A DNA stretch of 64,000 nt. It comes from Rostrohypoxylon terebratum (lineage: Eukaryota; Ascomycota; Sordariomycetes; Xylariales; Hypoxylaceae). Below the pieces are notes generated by a model. That model saw only the letters and a program-made list of their open reading frames with translations. It was not told the DNA's origin and made no database searches. Location of the stretch: contig MU385868.1 of assembly GCA_022497145.1 (NCBI GenBank), positions 434,001 through 498,000 of the forward strand, given 5' to 3'. The position numbers were made by a program, and so were the translations under genes. Positions 36,479 through 48,237 of this stretch are shown in pieces (within the stretch, counting starts at the first letter, position 1; every line of letters starts with the position of its first letter).

Positions 36479-37585
36479 ATGATCCGAGACGATTTCAACG
36501 ATGACTGCGGCTGGGACGGCGGAAACGTCGTCCCATGGGGTTCGACTCGATGCGAGCGATATGAGGCCGACCAAACCCTTCCCGACCCCCTTGATATCTT
36601 GGATTTCGAGTCACCTAGTATAAAATCTCTGAATAAAGAAAACCTATCCGAATTTGAGGCTCTCATGCTAGGCGAGAATTCGAATGACGGAAGCTCGGAA
36701 GATGAGCTGGACATGGATACTGCTACAAGCAGTTCCGAAGACGACGCCTTCTTCCCTTTCATGGATTTGCCGCTCGAGATCAGGCAGCAGATCTACCACT
36801 GGGTTCATCTTATGAACCCCATCGGGTTGACCCAATTCGCGCCGTGGTACCCGATCCCGGTCAATCGTGGCTACTTCGTCAAGGCCATAACTGCACCATC
36901 CAAGGACGGTTCCAAAGCGCCGGAGGTCTCGGACGAAATCCCAAGGCCGCTGGCGATGAGAGCGGCACCACTCCTCTCCCCGTGGCGCCCGTACTCCTGC
37001 ATGCCGACGTCGATGCTCAGGGTGAGCCGGCAGATCTACTACGAAAGTAGGGAGCTGCCGTTCCGGAATAACGAGTTCGTCTTCGTGAACTGGTTTGCCT
37101 CGGGCTTGTGGGCAGCCCGCTCCTTCATTAGAGGCCTGCAGGCTTGGCAGATGCAGACAATGCGATACGCCCGCCTCGAGCTTCTGTCCCGCGATCTCGC
37201 GGGCCGGTACGTGGACGAGTGGAGGGAACTATGCGGGGCCTGGTCGGAGGGCCTAAGGGGGCTCAGGTTGAAGATTCTAAGTAGTGGGGGAGGGGCCGGA
37301 ACGGCGGGCGGAGGCGTGTCGTGGGTTGTTGCCGGGTCCCCTCAGAGGGGCGCTCCCACGGCGGGAGTGAGAGACGAGCAAGGGAAAATAGAAGAGTGGA
37401 TCGAGAATGGGCTAAAGCAGCTCAAGCGGCTTCGGTGTCTGGAGGTTGAGCTTTCGGCTGCTGATTGGGACGACGACATAAAAATGGACTGGTGCCAGAG
37501 CTTAGAGGAGGTGCTGAACGAGTCGAAGACTGAGACGGAGCAGTATGTTCGGGTTTGCTGTGTTGAAAGAGCGAGAGACTTGTAG
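36479..37585 (+). CDS. F-box-like protein of fungal 2EXR/DUF7730 type
   Basis: A single exon of 368 residues. The first 90 residues are acidic and Ser-rich. At 93-106, FMDLPLEIRQQIYHWV is an F-box-like helix of the LPxEIRxxIY kind. It is followed by LRVSRQIYYESRELPFRNNEFVF, typical of large fungal families that pair such a motif with a leucine-rich or helical body. Skp1 binding is possible but unproven. A Gly-rich loop (about 264-295) interrupts the C-terminal part. I recognise no catalytic motif, and the substrate or partner is unknown. Confidence 0.7.
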   Translation: MIRDDFNDDCGWDGGNVVPWGSTRCERYEADQTLPDPLDILDFESPSIKSLNKENLSEFEALMLGENSNDGSSEDELDMDTATSSSEDDAFFPFMDLPLEIRQQIYHWVHLMNPIGLTQFAPWYPIPVNRGYFVKAITAPSKDGSKAPEVSDEIPRPLAMRAAPLLSPWRPYSCMPTSMLRVSRQIYYESRELPFRNNEFVFVNWFASGLWAARSFIRGLQAWQMQTMRYARLELLSRDLAGRYVDEWRELCGAWSEGLRGLRLKILSSGGGAGTAGGGVSWVVAGSPQRGAPTAGVRDEQGKIEEWIENGLKQLKRLRCLEVELSAADWDDDIKMDWCQSLEEVLNESKTETEQYVRVCCVERARDL

Positions 37586-38657
37586 GAGGTGCGGAAACGA
37601 TCGCGATCGACGAGCTGGACGCAGGCGCTATCGTAGGCACTGCCCAGAAGAGATGGATGATGAGATTCCAAGGTTGTTTTGACTCTCAGGAGACTTCTAC
37701 CGACAAGCCCGGAGAGTAGTCGCTTTAGAATGGGGAGGTTTGGGGACTAAATATCGAATGCGGGTCTGAGACCTTCGGGGGCACCAAGGATTCGGGTATA
37801 TTCTATCCATGAGAACCAGAAGCTATACACGATCGTTTCTCGGGTACGGGTCCGATACCTTTGGCGAAGTATCGATGACTGCAAGGGTCTCTTTCTGATA
37901 TCGTTTGTTCTAGATCCGATTCTCGTCAAACTGTAGACACACATAGATAAGACGGGTGTTCGGACAGTGTTTGGCATGGTTGGGTCGGGTTTGGGGATGG
38001 CGTGGACAAGGACGGTCGGTGCGTGTGGTCATGCATAGGGTGATCTAGACGTAATGCTAATAATGGTAGAACGAGTAAACTATCCATCGTGACTCACACG
38101 ATAGCTTATCAGTTGTCTGTCTTTATCTAACGGCACTGCCAGTTGAGGTGCCCAGTGCCAGTTTGAGATCGAGTAGCTCACGCACGGAGCTTATTGTTCA
38201 CTTTTGTTAACACTGGTCTTGACTTGCTGCCTAATCTCATCACCTACAGTCATACAGTCATCGGAAAGTAGAGTTGAAGGTCGTAAGTTATTCATCTTTA
38301 ACCCGAATTCTTCGCACAAAGAACACTTTCTCTTCTCTTCTCTTCTCTTCTCTTCTCTCTTCTCTTCTCTATTTCCATCAATTCGACTGACCTACAATTC
38401 ACAAGGTATCACGTCCGTCTTTCGGAATATTGCATCAGTTCCGCATTATTCAGAAGCGTCAGGTTTCGTCGACATTTACGATCACAACTAGATAATCCCA
38501 TCTACCGTCACATCGTCACATCGCCACATTGTCATATTATCACATCATCACATCGCTCATCATCCATCGTATCCCATCTGCTCTCCGTCGTCTGCTGTCC
38601 GCTGTCTATCTATCTAGACTCGGTACTGTATAGCACCAGCGGCGTGCGCTCTCGACG
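37586..38657. other. Intergenic region
   Basis: This is 3' UTR sequence and then the promoter and leader of the small membrane protein. It holds a TTCTC repeat (38328-38370) and a run of TCACATC-type units (38505-38565). No gene is seen. Confidence 0.6.
38328..38370. repeat. TTCTC pyrimidine tandem repeat
   Basis: About eight units of TCTTC/TTCTC form an uninterrupted pyrimidine tract of 43 bases in the leader of the downstream gene. Confidence 0.9.
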
Positions 38658-39095
38658 ATGGCGCACAACTTCATACTCGACTCGGGTCCCCCGCCCACCC
38701 AGGACACAGCCTGGATTATACACTTCACTTTTACGGCCGTTTGTGTGATCCCCGTCATCGCCATACTCATATGGCCCCTATACATCATATATGACGTCTC
38801 ATCCAAAGCACCCGTCATGCGCGGCCTGCGTGCCCTCTTCCTCGCTATTATATACACCATACTCTTCGCCCATTCCATACTGATATTTATCCTGTACTTC
38901 GCCGCTAAGTACTTAGGTGCCTGGCTGGGTGCGACTCGCAAGAAGCAGGTGGCGACCAATGTCAGGACCAAGCCTAAGAAAAAGGTCAGGATCGTGGTCG
39001 GGAACGAGGTTTGTGACCCGGTGCCGTACGAGCGTGAAAGCGCCGAGGTATTGATCCAAAGGGCGCGGGATGCCGCGAGACCAAGGAGGTATTGA
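38658..39095 (+). CDS. Small two-pass membrane protein of unknown function
   Basis: Single exon, 145 residues; I do not recognise a family. Two long hydrophobic segments are visible (about 19-46, IIHFTFTAVCVIPVIAIL and onward; about 60-90, ALFLAIIYTILFAHSILIFI and onward). A basic tail follows (TRKKQVATNVRTKPKKKVRI). The stop codon lies inside the second copy of a 41-bp tandem duplication (39045-39120). Because 41 is not a multiple of three, the second copy is read out of frame, and an alternative frame stays open to a TAG at 39152-39154. The annotated C-terminus may therefore be the product of a recent frameshift or a sequencing error. Confidence 0.6.
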   Translation: MAHNFILDSGPPPTQDTAWIIHFTFTAVCVIPVIAILIWPLYIIYDVSSKAPVMRGLRALFLAIIYTILFAHSILIFILYFAAKYLGAWLGATRKKQVATNVRTKPKKKVRIVVGNEVCDPVPYERESAEVLIQRARDAARPRRY

Positions 39096-39120
39096 TCAAA
39101 AGAGCGCGGGAGGGCGCGAA
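39045..39120 (+). repeat. 41-bp imperfect tandem duplication at a gene end
   Basis: GAGGTATTGATCCAAAGGGC at 39045 recurs as GAGGTATTGATCAAAAGAGC at 39086, and similarity continues through the GCGCGGGA segment. The spacing of 41 shifts the reading frame of the gene at 38658. Confidence 0.85.
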
Positions 39121-40334
39121 GCGACAGATCGAGGCTGGGGTTAAGATCTGGTAGATGTGGAGGAGAGGGATAGGAGAGCATCATGGCACCAATTATTCCA
39201 CGGAACTGGGGGCATCGGCGTGGGGTGTTGGTCTCGCTCCTCTGGTATGGATCTCCCCGAAATCCGGAATACGTTACGTGGTTTTTTCACTTGTTTTTCC
39301 CACAACGGTTATTGGCAACGAGGAACGCTAGATGGGTGGATGCGATTGGTATCCGCCATGGAGATATAGAAGTTCTTCGCGACGTCGCATATTACGGATA
39401 TGTCACTTCGCTTCTCGGGATACATTACACGGCAGGCATTTGTGTTTTCATTCACTGATCTCTTTCGGCGAGAAGGGCAATCCACATAGGAACGTGTGGG
39501 TTCTAGCCGACTACCTACATCGTCACGGCGAAGATAGTTGCTTTTCAATAGATGCCTGGATCACTCTTTCTCGGATACTGCTGCTCTTCGGTGAACATGT
39601 GACGTCACAACACTGATCCACTGATCCACTGATCCTGCGATGTTTTCTCGTCGTGCCGGATCACTATTGATGTAATCAACATATAGTCGGGATTTAATCA
39701 TTCAACTGTGAGATAATAGTGCTTCAGGTGCTCTCGCCCCAAAGGTACTAGGTAACTAGCTAGCTACCTAGGTCCTAGGTAGTAGGTATTAAATATGTTC
39801 CCCGTCATGTTCCATTCGATTTATAACCCTTATCCAAGGGGTAAAGTCCCTTAAAAATGCCTCGGACTGAGAAGAAGTTCCTTTAATCTCATTTGATGTT
39901 ACTAGCGGATGAATGACCTAGAGTACCTAGTATAGTATAGATGTGTTAGTGAATTATTTATTTGTTCATGAACTGAAATCGTTCGGATTGAAATATCCAC
40001 ATCCATGTTTTACTAGGTAGTACTACTAATATAGGGCTGATGACTAATTGGATCGAGATTATATTTGCGGGGATCGCGATCGCGAGAACCTTGACTGGAT
40101 ACCCTACTACTTATTTAGTAGCCAGGCACGACGGCTTCGGCTTCGGTTTCGGTCCGCTGACTCAACTAAACCTTGTCATTCTGTCATTCTGCTCTATTAA
40201 CGGACGTCAACCTTTAATTAGTAGTAATTGCCCCTGAACTTACCTAGCTGCCTAGTACCTGTTCACAAGTCGTATACTAGAAATATCCACAAATAAGGAA
40301 AGGCGAAAGGCGACAAAAGAAAAAGACATGCGCT
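39096..40334. other. Intergenic region
   Basis: This is the 3' UTR of the small membrane protein and AT-rich spacer. It includes a GATCCACT short repeat (about 39615-39640), a TAGGTA-type cluster (39750-39790) and CTTCGG repeats at about 40134-40152. No convincing gene. Confidence 0.6.
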
Positions 40335-41248
40335 ATGGAGGCTCGTTGCCAATGTGGTTCTGTCTCATTTAAGACACCCCTAGATAAGCCACTCGCGCTT
40401 TATATCTGCCACTGCGCCGAATGTCGTCGCCAAACTAGCTCTGCTTTCGGCACGTCTGCTATCTTTCCCCGATTTCCGTTGCCTCAGGCTGAGCTCCTGT
40501 CTTGTTATACGTGAGTCCGAAAAGGGGTTCAATCTGTTCAATCTCGTACGTACACAAGTAAGTAACTATTGTAGCTAATTTATGTAACAAAAGGCGACCG
40601 ACACATACAGGACATTCGTTATACTGGTGAGTTTATTACGTATCTCGTTCAATTCACTAAATCCTACTTTTCATGATTTCGAAATAATTAACGCGCTTCC
40701 CGTTAGCTATTTCTGCCGCAACTGCGGTACGAGACTCATCCACACCACACCAGTGAGTCTCTCGTCCAGTACTTCAATACAATTACTAACCAATAGCCAG
40801 GGGAAGAATGTCGTCTCCGTTAAAGGGGGGGTATGTACATAGTTTCGTGATACCCCTTTATCCTTCATGTGATGCATCTACCACCCAAGAATGAGGTTGA
40901 TGACAATTTTCGAAATGCGAGACGACGACCATCGTGGTCTTTAAGCTTTATATGCTAATGGCAAACATGACGCAGTGCCTGGAAGGGCTCGACTGGTCCC
41001 GTGCCATCCATATCTGGACGAAATCCGCTATGGTTCCTATCCCCGAGGGTTCGGAGTCCTTCTCAGAAGAACCTTCGGAATCCGAATACTGCACCTCTCA
41101 AGAATCCCTTGACCAACCTCCCGATGCCCCTGGAATGCTCGTGGGAAACGGAGGCTGGCCTACGCGAGAGAACATTGGAGAAAGTGCTTCTGATACAAGT
41201 TACGTAAAAGGGGCCTGCGAGTTGAGCGGGAAGTTGGGTGGGACGTGA
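40335..41248 (+). CDS. GFA-family zinc protein (glutathione-dependent formaldehyde-activating enzyme-like)
   Basis: Five exons (40335-40510, 40594-40626, 40707-40752, 40801-40830, 40976-41248) splice in frame to 185 residues. The zinc-binding cysteines of the GFA fold are present: CQCG near the start, CHCAECRRQTSSAFG, and CYFCRNCGTRL formed across the second intron. The late SVKGGCLEGLDWSRAIHIWTKS also matches the family. Many fungal GFA proteins have no proven substrate; only some act with glutathione and formaldehyde, so the catalytic label is tentative. Three consecutive exons are 33, 46 and 30 nt, and single-frame prediction would miss them. The C-terminal tail is Ser/Glu-rich. The gene ends 104 bp from the convergent DUF1295 gene. 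Confidence 0.85.
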
Positions 41249-41352
41249 GCTATTGACCGACCCCCCTCAAGGCTTAATTTTTAATGAGTTTCCTCGTAAT
41301 ATGAAAATACTACCATCGCTTTCTACCATTAAGAGCCTTTTTTTTCGACGGC

Positions 41353-42518
41353 TTATATTTCCTCCGGTTGCTTACTGCTTCGGTCACGTATCGTTGCAGC
41401 TTGCTGATCTTTGGTAATATCAGAATGGTTCGTTGGATCGAAAACATATATAGGAAACTCAAGGAATATAGTTCTCTTGACGAGCGTGGGAAGCTTTTCG
41501 TAGATCTGGGGAGGAAAGGGAATTAAGATGCTAGTGCGATTCAGATATCGTTGGTAAGCATCCCAATGAAGACCATTCTCGTAGCGTTTCTTAGCTCCGG
41601 GACGTTCGGAAAGCGGAAGACCTGAGACGAACATAAGCAGGATGGTAAGGAAAAAAGGTCCTAATATTGTGGCGTAGAGCGCCTTGAAGGCTTGCCCGCC
41701 AACGGAACCATCTGCCGCGGCAGAGACCGATATCATGTAAATAGCTGTTATGGTTGTCATGATTAACATCGATTACTTCGTTACGTGCTGGGTTTTTTTG
41801 TGCGAAACCAAAAGAAAAACAAAACCCTTACAAAATTGCATGATTATCTCGCCGAAGTAATTCGGATGCCGACTCCAGTTGAAGAATCCAGAGTCACAGA
41901 ATGCGCTCTTATCATTTCTGGCTCTAAACACCATCCTATGCACATCACTCACGCTCTCCATGATGAAACCAATTGCAAACAAGACCACACCCGCGACATC
42001 TCGGCCTGTACCGAAAGACGCTTGTGGAGAGTACTGGCGGACGGCGGGCGAGTTCAAGACCGTCACGGGCAAGGATACAGCCCACACCCAAAGCATCTGG
42101 AAGACCCAGAACCCGAGGAAGGGGAAAAACTTGTCGCGCTTATCGTCGAAGCGGTCATCCTTGCCCGTTTTGAGGACGCGATAGAGGAGGAATAGGGAGA
42201 GGCGCAGGCCCCAAGCCATGATGAATATCGACGCGACTATTTGTCGCGCATCGGGATAGCGGCTAAAGGACAAGGTGATTATAGCAAGGACCACGAAGTT
42301 GCTGCCTCCGGCGAAGTCTGATGTTGAATTAGCGAGGTTAAAAGGTAATAAGGAAGGCAGCCAGCCAGTCAGTTAGTCAGTTAGTTAGGATAGGTACCTG
42401 TTAACTTGTCAAATTTGAGGCTGAATGCTATGGAAAAGAAGAATAGCTGATACGCGATAGTTATGAGCAATGTGGTAACAAGGTAGTAATTATCGAGGAC
42501 GTGAACGCCGTCCGCCAT
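41353..42518 (-). CDS. DUF1295 membrane oxidoreductase/methyltransferase-like protein
   Basis: Exons 42518-42398, 42317-41832 and 41744-41353 (minus) encode 332 residues with about six or seven hydrophobic helices. The family is recognised from the steroid-reductase-like C-terminal part: FNWSRHPNYFGEIIMQFS (completed across the second intron), FVSGLPLSERPGAKKRY and a Trp-Asp-Ala-Tyr segment before the end. DUF1295 proteins resemble 5-alpha-reductases and isoprenylcysteine methyltransferases and bind NADPH or a similar cofactor; the substrate is unknown. The last acceptor (ATAACAG ending at 41745) was chosen because it avoids an in-frame stop and restores the motif. Location is probably the ER membrane. 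Confidence 0.85.
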
Positions 42519-43689
42519 AACTACGGTATAAAATCGGTGGATATTACTTATTACTTGATGGACAAATGAATATTGATATTTAACATTGATTTGTTATTTC
42601 GGGACGTTAGCTCAATAAGTAATTACCCAGTAATATAAAAAGTCTCTCTGTTAGTCCGTATGGTAATGGGGTAATGGGTGATGTTTAAGCTGAGGATCAA
42701 ACGCGATGAGGAATGATAAAACAGTTGATGAGTTTCCGCGACCGAGAGTGAAACGGTTAAGTGAGATATCTACCCGAACTTTTTACTACCCTTTCCCCTG
42801 TCCCTGCAATGTTTATTAATTTAAGCTTTAGTTTTAAATCTACGGGGAATACATGGCTACAAAGTGATGAATCATGAAATCTCAATGAGACATCCATAGT
42901 ACTTATCACAAGATGGATTCGATGATGGTGATAATAGAGCGCCCCGACTATCATTGGAGTTTATTACTAGCACTAATGCTTTAGCGCCCATTAGAGTTAA
43001 GCCCCTACATACCTATGTAAGACCACTGTAACCCAGCCCCTCTACATAGGACCTAGGTACTACTAGGCGGTACCTACCTAGTAGGTAGTAGAGTCGGAAT
43101 CTACCTAGGTCCTACATAGTACGTCATCCATGGATGGATGGATCACCGAAAAGGAACCTCCAAAGCCAGTGTCATTTCAATCATAATATCCAATGAAAAC
43201 GTAATGAAAACAGAATCGAAGTCCCTTAAACATTCAATTTATTCGTACTATTCTCAATCCAGTTCATGATTTCCAACCGGGAAAAAACAAATTCATGAAG
43301 CCAATTAATAGAACGGTAACCATACAATGTATCAATCATGCACCACTCTCCCCAAATCACCGAATAAACAATCACCCCCCAGCCATCACCACATGAATAA
43401 TGAACACATTTGGATTACCAGAGGTGCTGTTACGCACAGCCGGTAGCAGTAGGACCAGTCCCTAGTTAATACAGAAAAAATTACTCCATACAGAACCCCT
43501 CAACTCCGACACACTGTCTTGCTGCCAACCAATTCGTGACGTCGCGAGAATAAACCTGAACTCCAGTCTCGACCAGAGACTTCGAGAAGAACAAAGACGT
43601 GCAGTCTGCAATGGGTAATTCCACACCTCATCTTTTTATATCCATGCATGCCTCGACAATCATAAAAGGCCTGTGCAATTATAGCCGGT
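42519..43689. other. Intergenic region
   Basis: Upstream of the DUF1295 gene and downstream of the kinesin gene. AT-rich, with TAGGTA/TACCTA motifs at 43020-43130 and a GGATGGAT repeat near 43130. No gene is seen. Confidence 0.6.
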
Positions 43690-46600
43690 TCATCGCCAAG
43701 CTAAGCTGCTCCTGTCCTTTCTCAAGCTACCGCCAGCCATCGCTGAACCACCAATAGTAATCCGGCGCCCACGGCTGCTAGCAATTTCCATCCTCTCCCT
43801 TCGCTCGCTCGGGCTAATTAGTCCGCTCATACCGCGCACGCTGCCACCCAGGTTCATACGTCTAGCCTGGCCGGGAGTAAAAGCCTTCGACTGACCCGGC
43901 ATGTCTTGCGGCGAGCAGCTAATGGGAGGGCTCCTACGTCGCTCCGCACTACCGCGTCGTAGTCGCGAGATGCCGTTCGTGCTAGACGCTAAAGGGCCTG
44001 AGTAGCTGGCACTGGTCTTGTGTGTACCGGTAAGAGGCCCGATTGACGACACTCTTCTAGAGGCCGCAGCGGCACCCGTGATGCTTCCAGCCAGCGAAGA
44101 TAGCCGCTTTGGTCTCTTGCTCGCATGGATCGCCGAACGTAACTTAGACGTATCGATTATCGTCGAATTCTCCGAGTCGGATGCGGAGGAAGGAGGTTGG
44201 TTTTCGTCGAAAGACGAGATCGAGGACACGCGAGGTGCTGGTATTTGCGAAGGGCTTAAGGAAAGGCGCGTTTTTGGAGAGTAGATATTAGCTGCTCTCG
44301 AGACGTCGAGGTTTCGCAAAGGGCTAGGTTTCCCTTCGCCATCGGAAGAAGAGGAAGTGAGATTTATAGAGATGGTCGGGGGCGTAGGCGAACCACCGGC
44401 ATCCGAGGGCCGAGCTTTGGACAAGAATCCGGCTTGGAATCTGTTAGGCTTCGCAATGGGGATACTCGACATCTCGGGAATGGTGAGGGAAGGACTAGAT
44501 TCTCGGGCAGGACTGTCTGCGCTATTTTTGTTGAGGCTTAACGGGATAGCAGACACTTGCGGCATAGCTTTTTGCGGCGAGGTGCGTTCCGGCGAATACT
44601 CAAACTTCTGAGGAGTCTTCTCAAAGTCGGCCAAAGTTCCAGATTCGCCGTCGTCGTCGCGCCATCGCACTGCTCGTTTCGAAGGAGACTTCTTCTTCGA
44701 AGGGGTGAAAGAGACGCCTTTTCGTGCATTAAGTGCTTTGCGGCGTCTAGGTGACCCCTTAAATGGCGATCCGGGGGCTGGCTGTGGCTGAGATGCCACA
44801 ACAGCTGCTAAAGCTGGATTTGGTATTGGTTTAATCGCTTCCTTGCTAAGGGTTGCCGTCTTCTTTCGTTTTGGGGTCCCGCGTTTGGTAGGTGGGAATG
44901 CTTCTACTGGCATTTTAGCTCCGTCAGGCTTGACCACTTGAGCAGCAGCTGTGAATCCAGTCTCGAGAAGACGGTGGATAATACTCTTCGCATGCGCGAC
45001 AGCCTCTTCCTCGCTCATATTCATAGTATCCGCGAGCGACGAGAGAATTTCGAACTGGGCAGTCAGAAGAACCTGCATGATGCCTGCATCTCCCGCTCGA
45101 TCCTGATCGAGAACTTCGCGGTCGGCTTCCCGTGCGAACTTTGCCTTCCACAACTCAGCTTCTCGAGTTAGACTCTCAATCTCGCCGTTATCTACCACGT
45201 GCCCGTCGCCCGAAGGCAGTTGGCTGATGCTATGTTGGAGAGCTCCGTCAATAGCACGCTCCCAATTCATCTTGCTCAGCTTCTGGTGGATATGTTGCCG
45301 GCTGTCTTCGAGTTCTAATTGAATGCCCACCGCCGTCTTGCGCATGGCCACAAGGTTAGGTGGCATCGCATCCTCATCTTCTCTCATGTCGCAAACGGTA
45401 TCGAACGCCGCAATCCACGAAGATAACAGCCCAATACGGCGCTCAATACCTCGTTGCTTCTTCATAAGGTTGACTTTTTCCTGTCGCTCGGCTTGGGAAT
45501 TATCGTACGCCGTTTGGATTCTCTGAACGCCTTCCCTTACGGACCAACTCTTCTTCTCAAGCTGCTTCTGGAATTTGGCGAAGAATAATTTCTCTGCGTC
45601 CTTCTGTTGCGCCTTGAGCTCGTTGATCAAGGCCATCTGCTCGTCGATCTTGACCAAGAAATCCTTAACGTGCCTGTTGACGTTGAAGACGTTTCGCGTC
45701 ACCTTGGTCTGGATATTCTTCGCTCGGTTGGCGTATCGCAACGTGTTTTGCGTCTCATCAAAGTGGGCGCTGGACGGACTGACGCAAACAATCATGACTG
45801 TCTTGCAGTTCCCGCCCAGCGAGAACTTGAGCAATCGTGTCAGCTTGCTGTTTCGGTACGGTACGTGGTTTTTCTTCCGAGGATCGCAGAGCGCATTGAT
45901 ACAGCTGCCCAATGCTAGCAACGACTTGTTGATATTTGCACCTTCCATGAGTCGTTCGCCTCGGTTCTTCGTGGCGCTGGCTCGTTCGCTGCCTGCAAGA
46001 TCGATGATGCTAAGAGTTGCCATGGTGTGAGGTTCGTTGACAGACGCGTTGCGATCTTTCTGGGCAACATTGATCTGAAGCACAGCATGGGATCGAGACG
46101 ATGTTGCGTTTGCCTCTGTAGGGGACACCGTGCGGTACTCATTCCCCTGCACAATCATGTCCATAACTTCTTGAACATCCCTCGGATGATGACTCGTGAG
46201 CCCGGATACGGTGACGCCTGCGTTAGAATCCTCACGAAGCATCAATCCTTGCTTGCTGCCTCCGGGGACCAGCAGATCTCGAATGGTTTCATTGTAAATC
46301 TCTAAATATGATAGGGATATTTCCGTATGCTTCTCGTCGCTGCGGTCGGCAATCTTCTCGAAGAGCTCTTGCATCGTCAAGAATATGATTCCGGGCATCT
46401 GAGACGTTCCGGTGATTGTGTGCGTCTTGCCACAACCCGTAGCTCCGTACGCGAATACCGTTGCATTGTAGCCGTCGAGTACGCTGTCTAGCAAGTTCTT
46501 TGTCGTTGCCTCGTATACCTCTGTCTGAGAGGTGTTCTCGTCGAATATTCGGTCGAATGCAAAGACTTGGTCTTTGACTTTCTTGCCATTTGGTACTACT

Positions 46601-47106
46601 GATCGAGAAAACTTCTGTACGGGGTTGTCCTCGGGTGGATCGAATACCCTGTGACGGAGATGTCAGTTATCAATCGTCCATACGTAAATTGCGGGGATTT
46701 CGTGTGTGTATGTGTAGGTGTAGGTGTATATCGACGCGTATAGAGGTGTGTGTGAAAACATACAAGCATCGGTCATCGACTACTTTGATTACGGAGCGGA
46801 TGCCGCTTTGCTTTAGCTTTGGCTGAGGTGCTGCCGCTAGGGAACCGTCACCTAGAAATAGGGTACCGTCATCGTTACGCTGCCTATGATTGTCGCCGAG
46901 TTAGAATCGCTGCAATCATGCCAATTCTCGTATTAGGCGGTGTGGACATACAATTGTGCCGCTTCTCTGATGGTGAATGGTCGTACACGCACTTTTGAGA
47001 GTCCGTGTTAGCATTATCTCTTTTTCTCAATTCTCATGCGATGAAACTTGATTGTCTTACCTGCGACAGTGATAGATGAAGCACCTGGATCTTTCAGTGA
47101 AGCCAT
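43690..47106 (-). CDS. Kinesin-8 (Kip3/KipB) motor protein
   Basis: Exons 47106-47061, 46991-46952, 46883-46764 and 46648-43690 (minus) encode 1054 residues. The motor domain (about 15-380) has VRVRPFTIREAAQL, the P-loop GATGCGKT (137-144), switch I NATSSRSH and switch II DLAGSE. The text DRCLVFDPPEDNPV and NATVFAYGATGCGKTHTITG is characteristic of kinesin-8. A neck and coiled-coil (about 380-470) follow, then a long Ser/Pro/Arg-rich tail with basic clusters (TPKRKKTATL, SPRRRKALNARKG). Kinesin-8 motors walk to microtubule plus ends and promote depolymerisation, controlling spindle length and nuclear position. The first three exons are only 46, 40 and 120 nt. Four-exon splicing is required to obtain the N-terminal beta strand. 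Confidence 0.94.
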
Positions 47107-48237
47107 CTCGGGTGCTTGTGTGATAATGGTAGTGTTGTTTTCCCCTGAATTGAGCTACCCCCTACAGATTCGTCGTAGAACTAAGGGCAGAGAGTCGTCA
47201 TAAGCATCGAGGCCAAACAGGTTGTGGTTGTTATGTATTTAGTAGGTATGTAAAATCATAAACAATTGTCGTGTTGTTTTTTTGGTTCAACTTCAAATTA
47301 TAAACTAGCCCAACTGTAATGTTAGTATCCGTTATTTGTGGCCGTAGCCGGGTTTGAGTGAGTCGTCGTGGTCGATTCCCGATTTTTTTTTGGGTGTGTG
47401 TGTGTGTGTGTTGGATGTAGGAGATTCGGTGTAGAGAAATAATATCGTCATCAAGAATTTTGATGTTGTCAATGGGATCCTATGGCCCTCGCTGTGTAAT
47501 ACTGGGTATTGGACTATGTATTGTTGTAGCGTTCAAAGTTCAATGTTGTTGGCTGTCACTACCTAGTAGGTACATGAAAACCCACCTAGCACTCAAAGTA
47601 CCTAGTGTTGATTGTACCTTGCTCAAAAAGTCACCACAGCAACCGGCAGCTGCCTTGTTTCTAGCGTCTATCTTCGATGTAATATTAGTGGAGAATCAAA
47701 ACGTAGCTCCCAGTTTGATTGGCTATCAGGTCTCGCTAGCTCAAGATCCCCGGAAATTTTGTTTCATTAGATTCCAAGCCAATCCGCAGTCCGCCATCGC
47801 ACAAGTGTGTCAATACGACGTATGTACTTAAAAACTTACCTACTTAGTAATAGTATTAAGGTTCCCACTTACATACTAGTAGTAGTATATAGTATAAATA
47901 AAATCCATGGATGTTGTATAATATAATACTGGTGCTGTCTACAATAACTTTCGACCGCACCCCTTACTAGGTAGTAACTAATTGTAAAGCAATACTAGGT
48001 ATAACATCAAATCCATCAGGCGTAGTTTATTCATGGATTTATTATCGTAGATTACAGCAATACCTGATTTACTACTAGGTACAATAAATAGTAATCCCAT
48101 ACTTGCAGTACAAGCCAAGGTGATGACCAAAACAACGGTAGGGCTTCTACCCTACCCATGACCTAAGACCTAGGTACAATGGATACAATACAATAGGTAG
48201 GCTGCTACCTACCTCCCTCCCTCCAGCTAACTCAAAC
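47107..48237. other. Intergenic region
   Basis: The kinesin promoter lies at the left. The rest is spacer with a GT repeat (47394-47411) and TAGGTA/TACCTA motifs (47870-48200). Open frames are short and not gene-like. Confidence 0.6.

Noticed and set aside
47460..47831. Open frame of 123 residues between the kinesin and GH115 genes
   Set aside because: Composition looks random, it contains intergenic TAGGTA-type words, and no domain is recognised.
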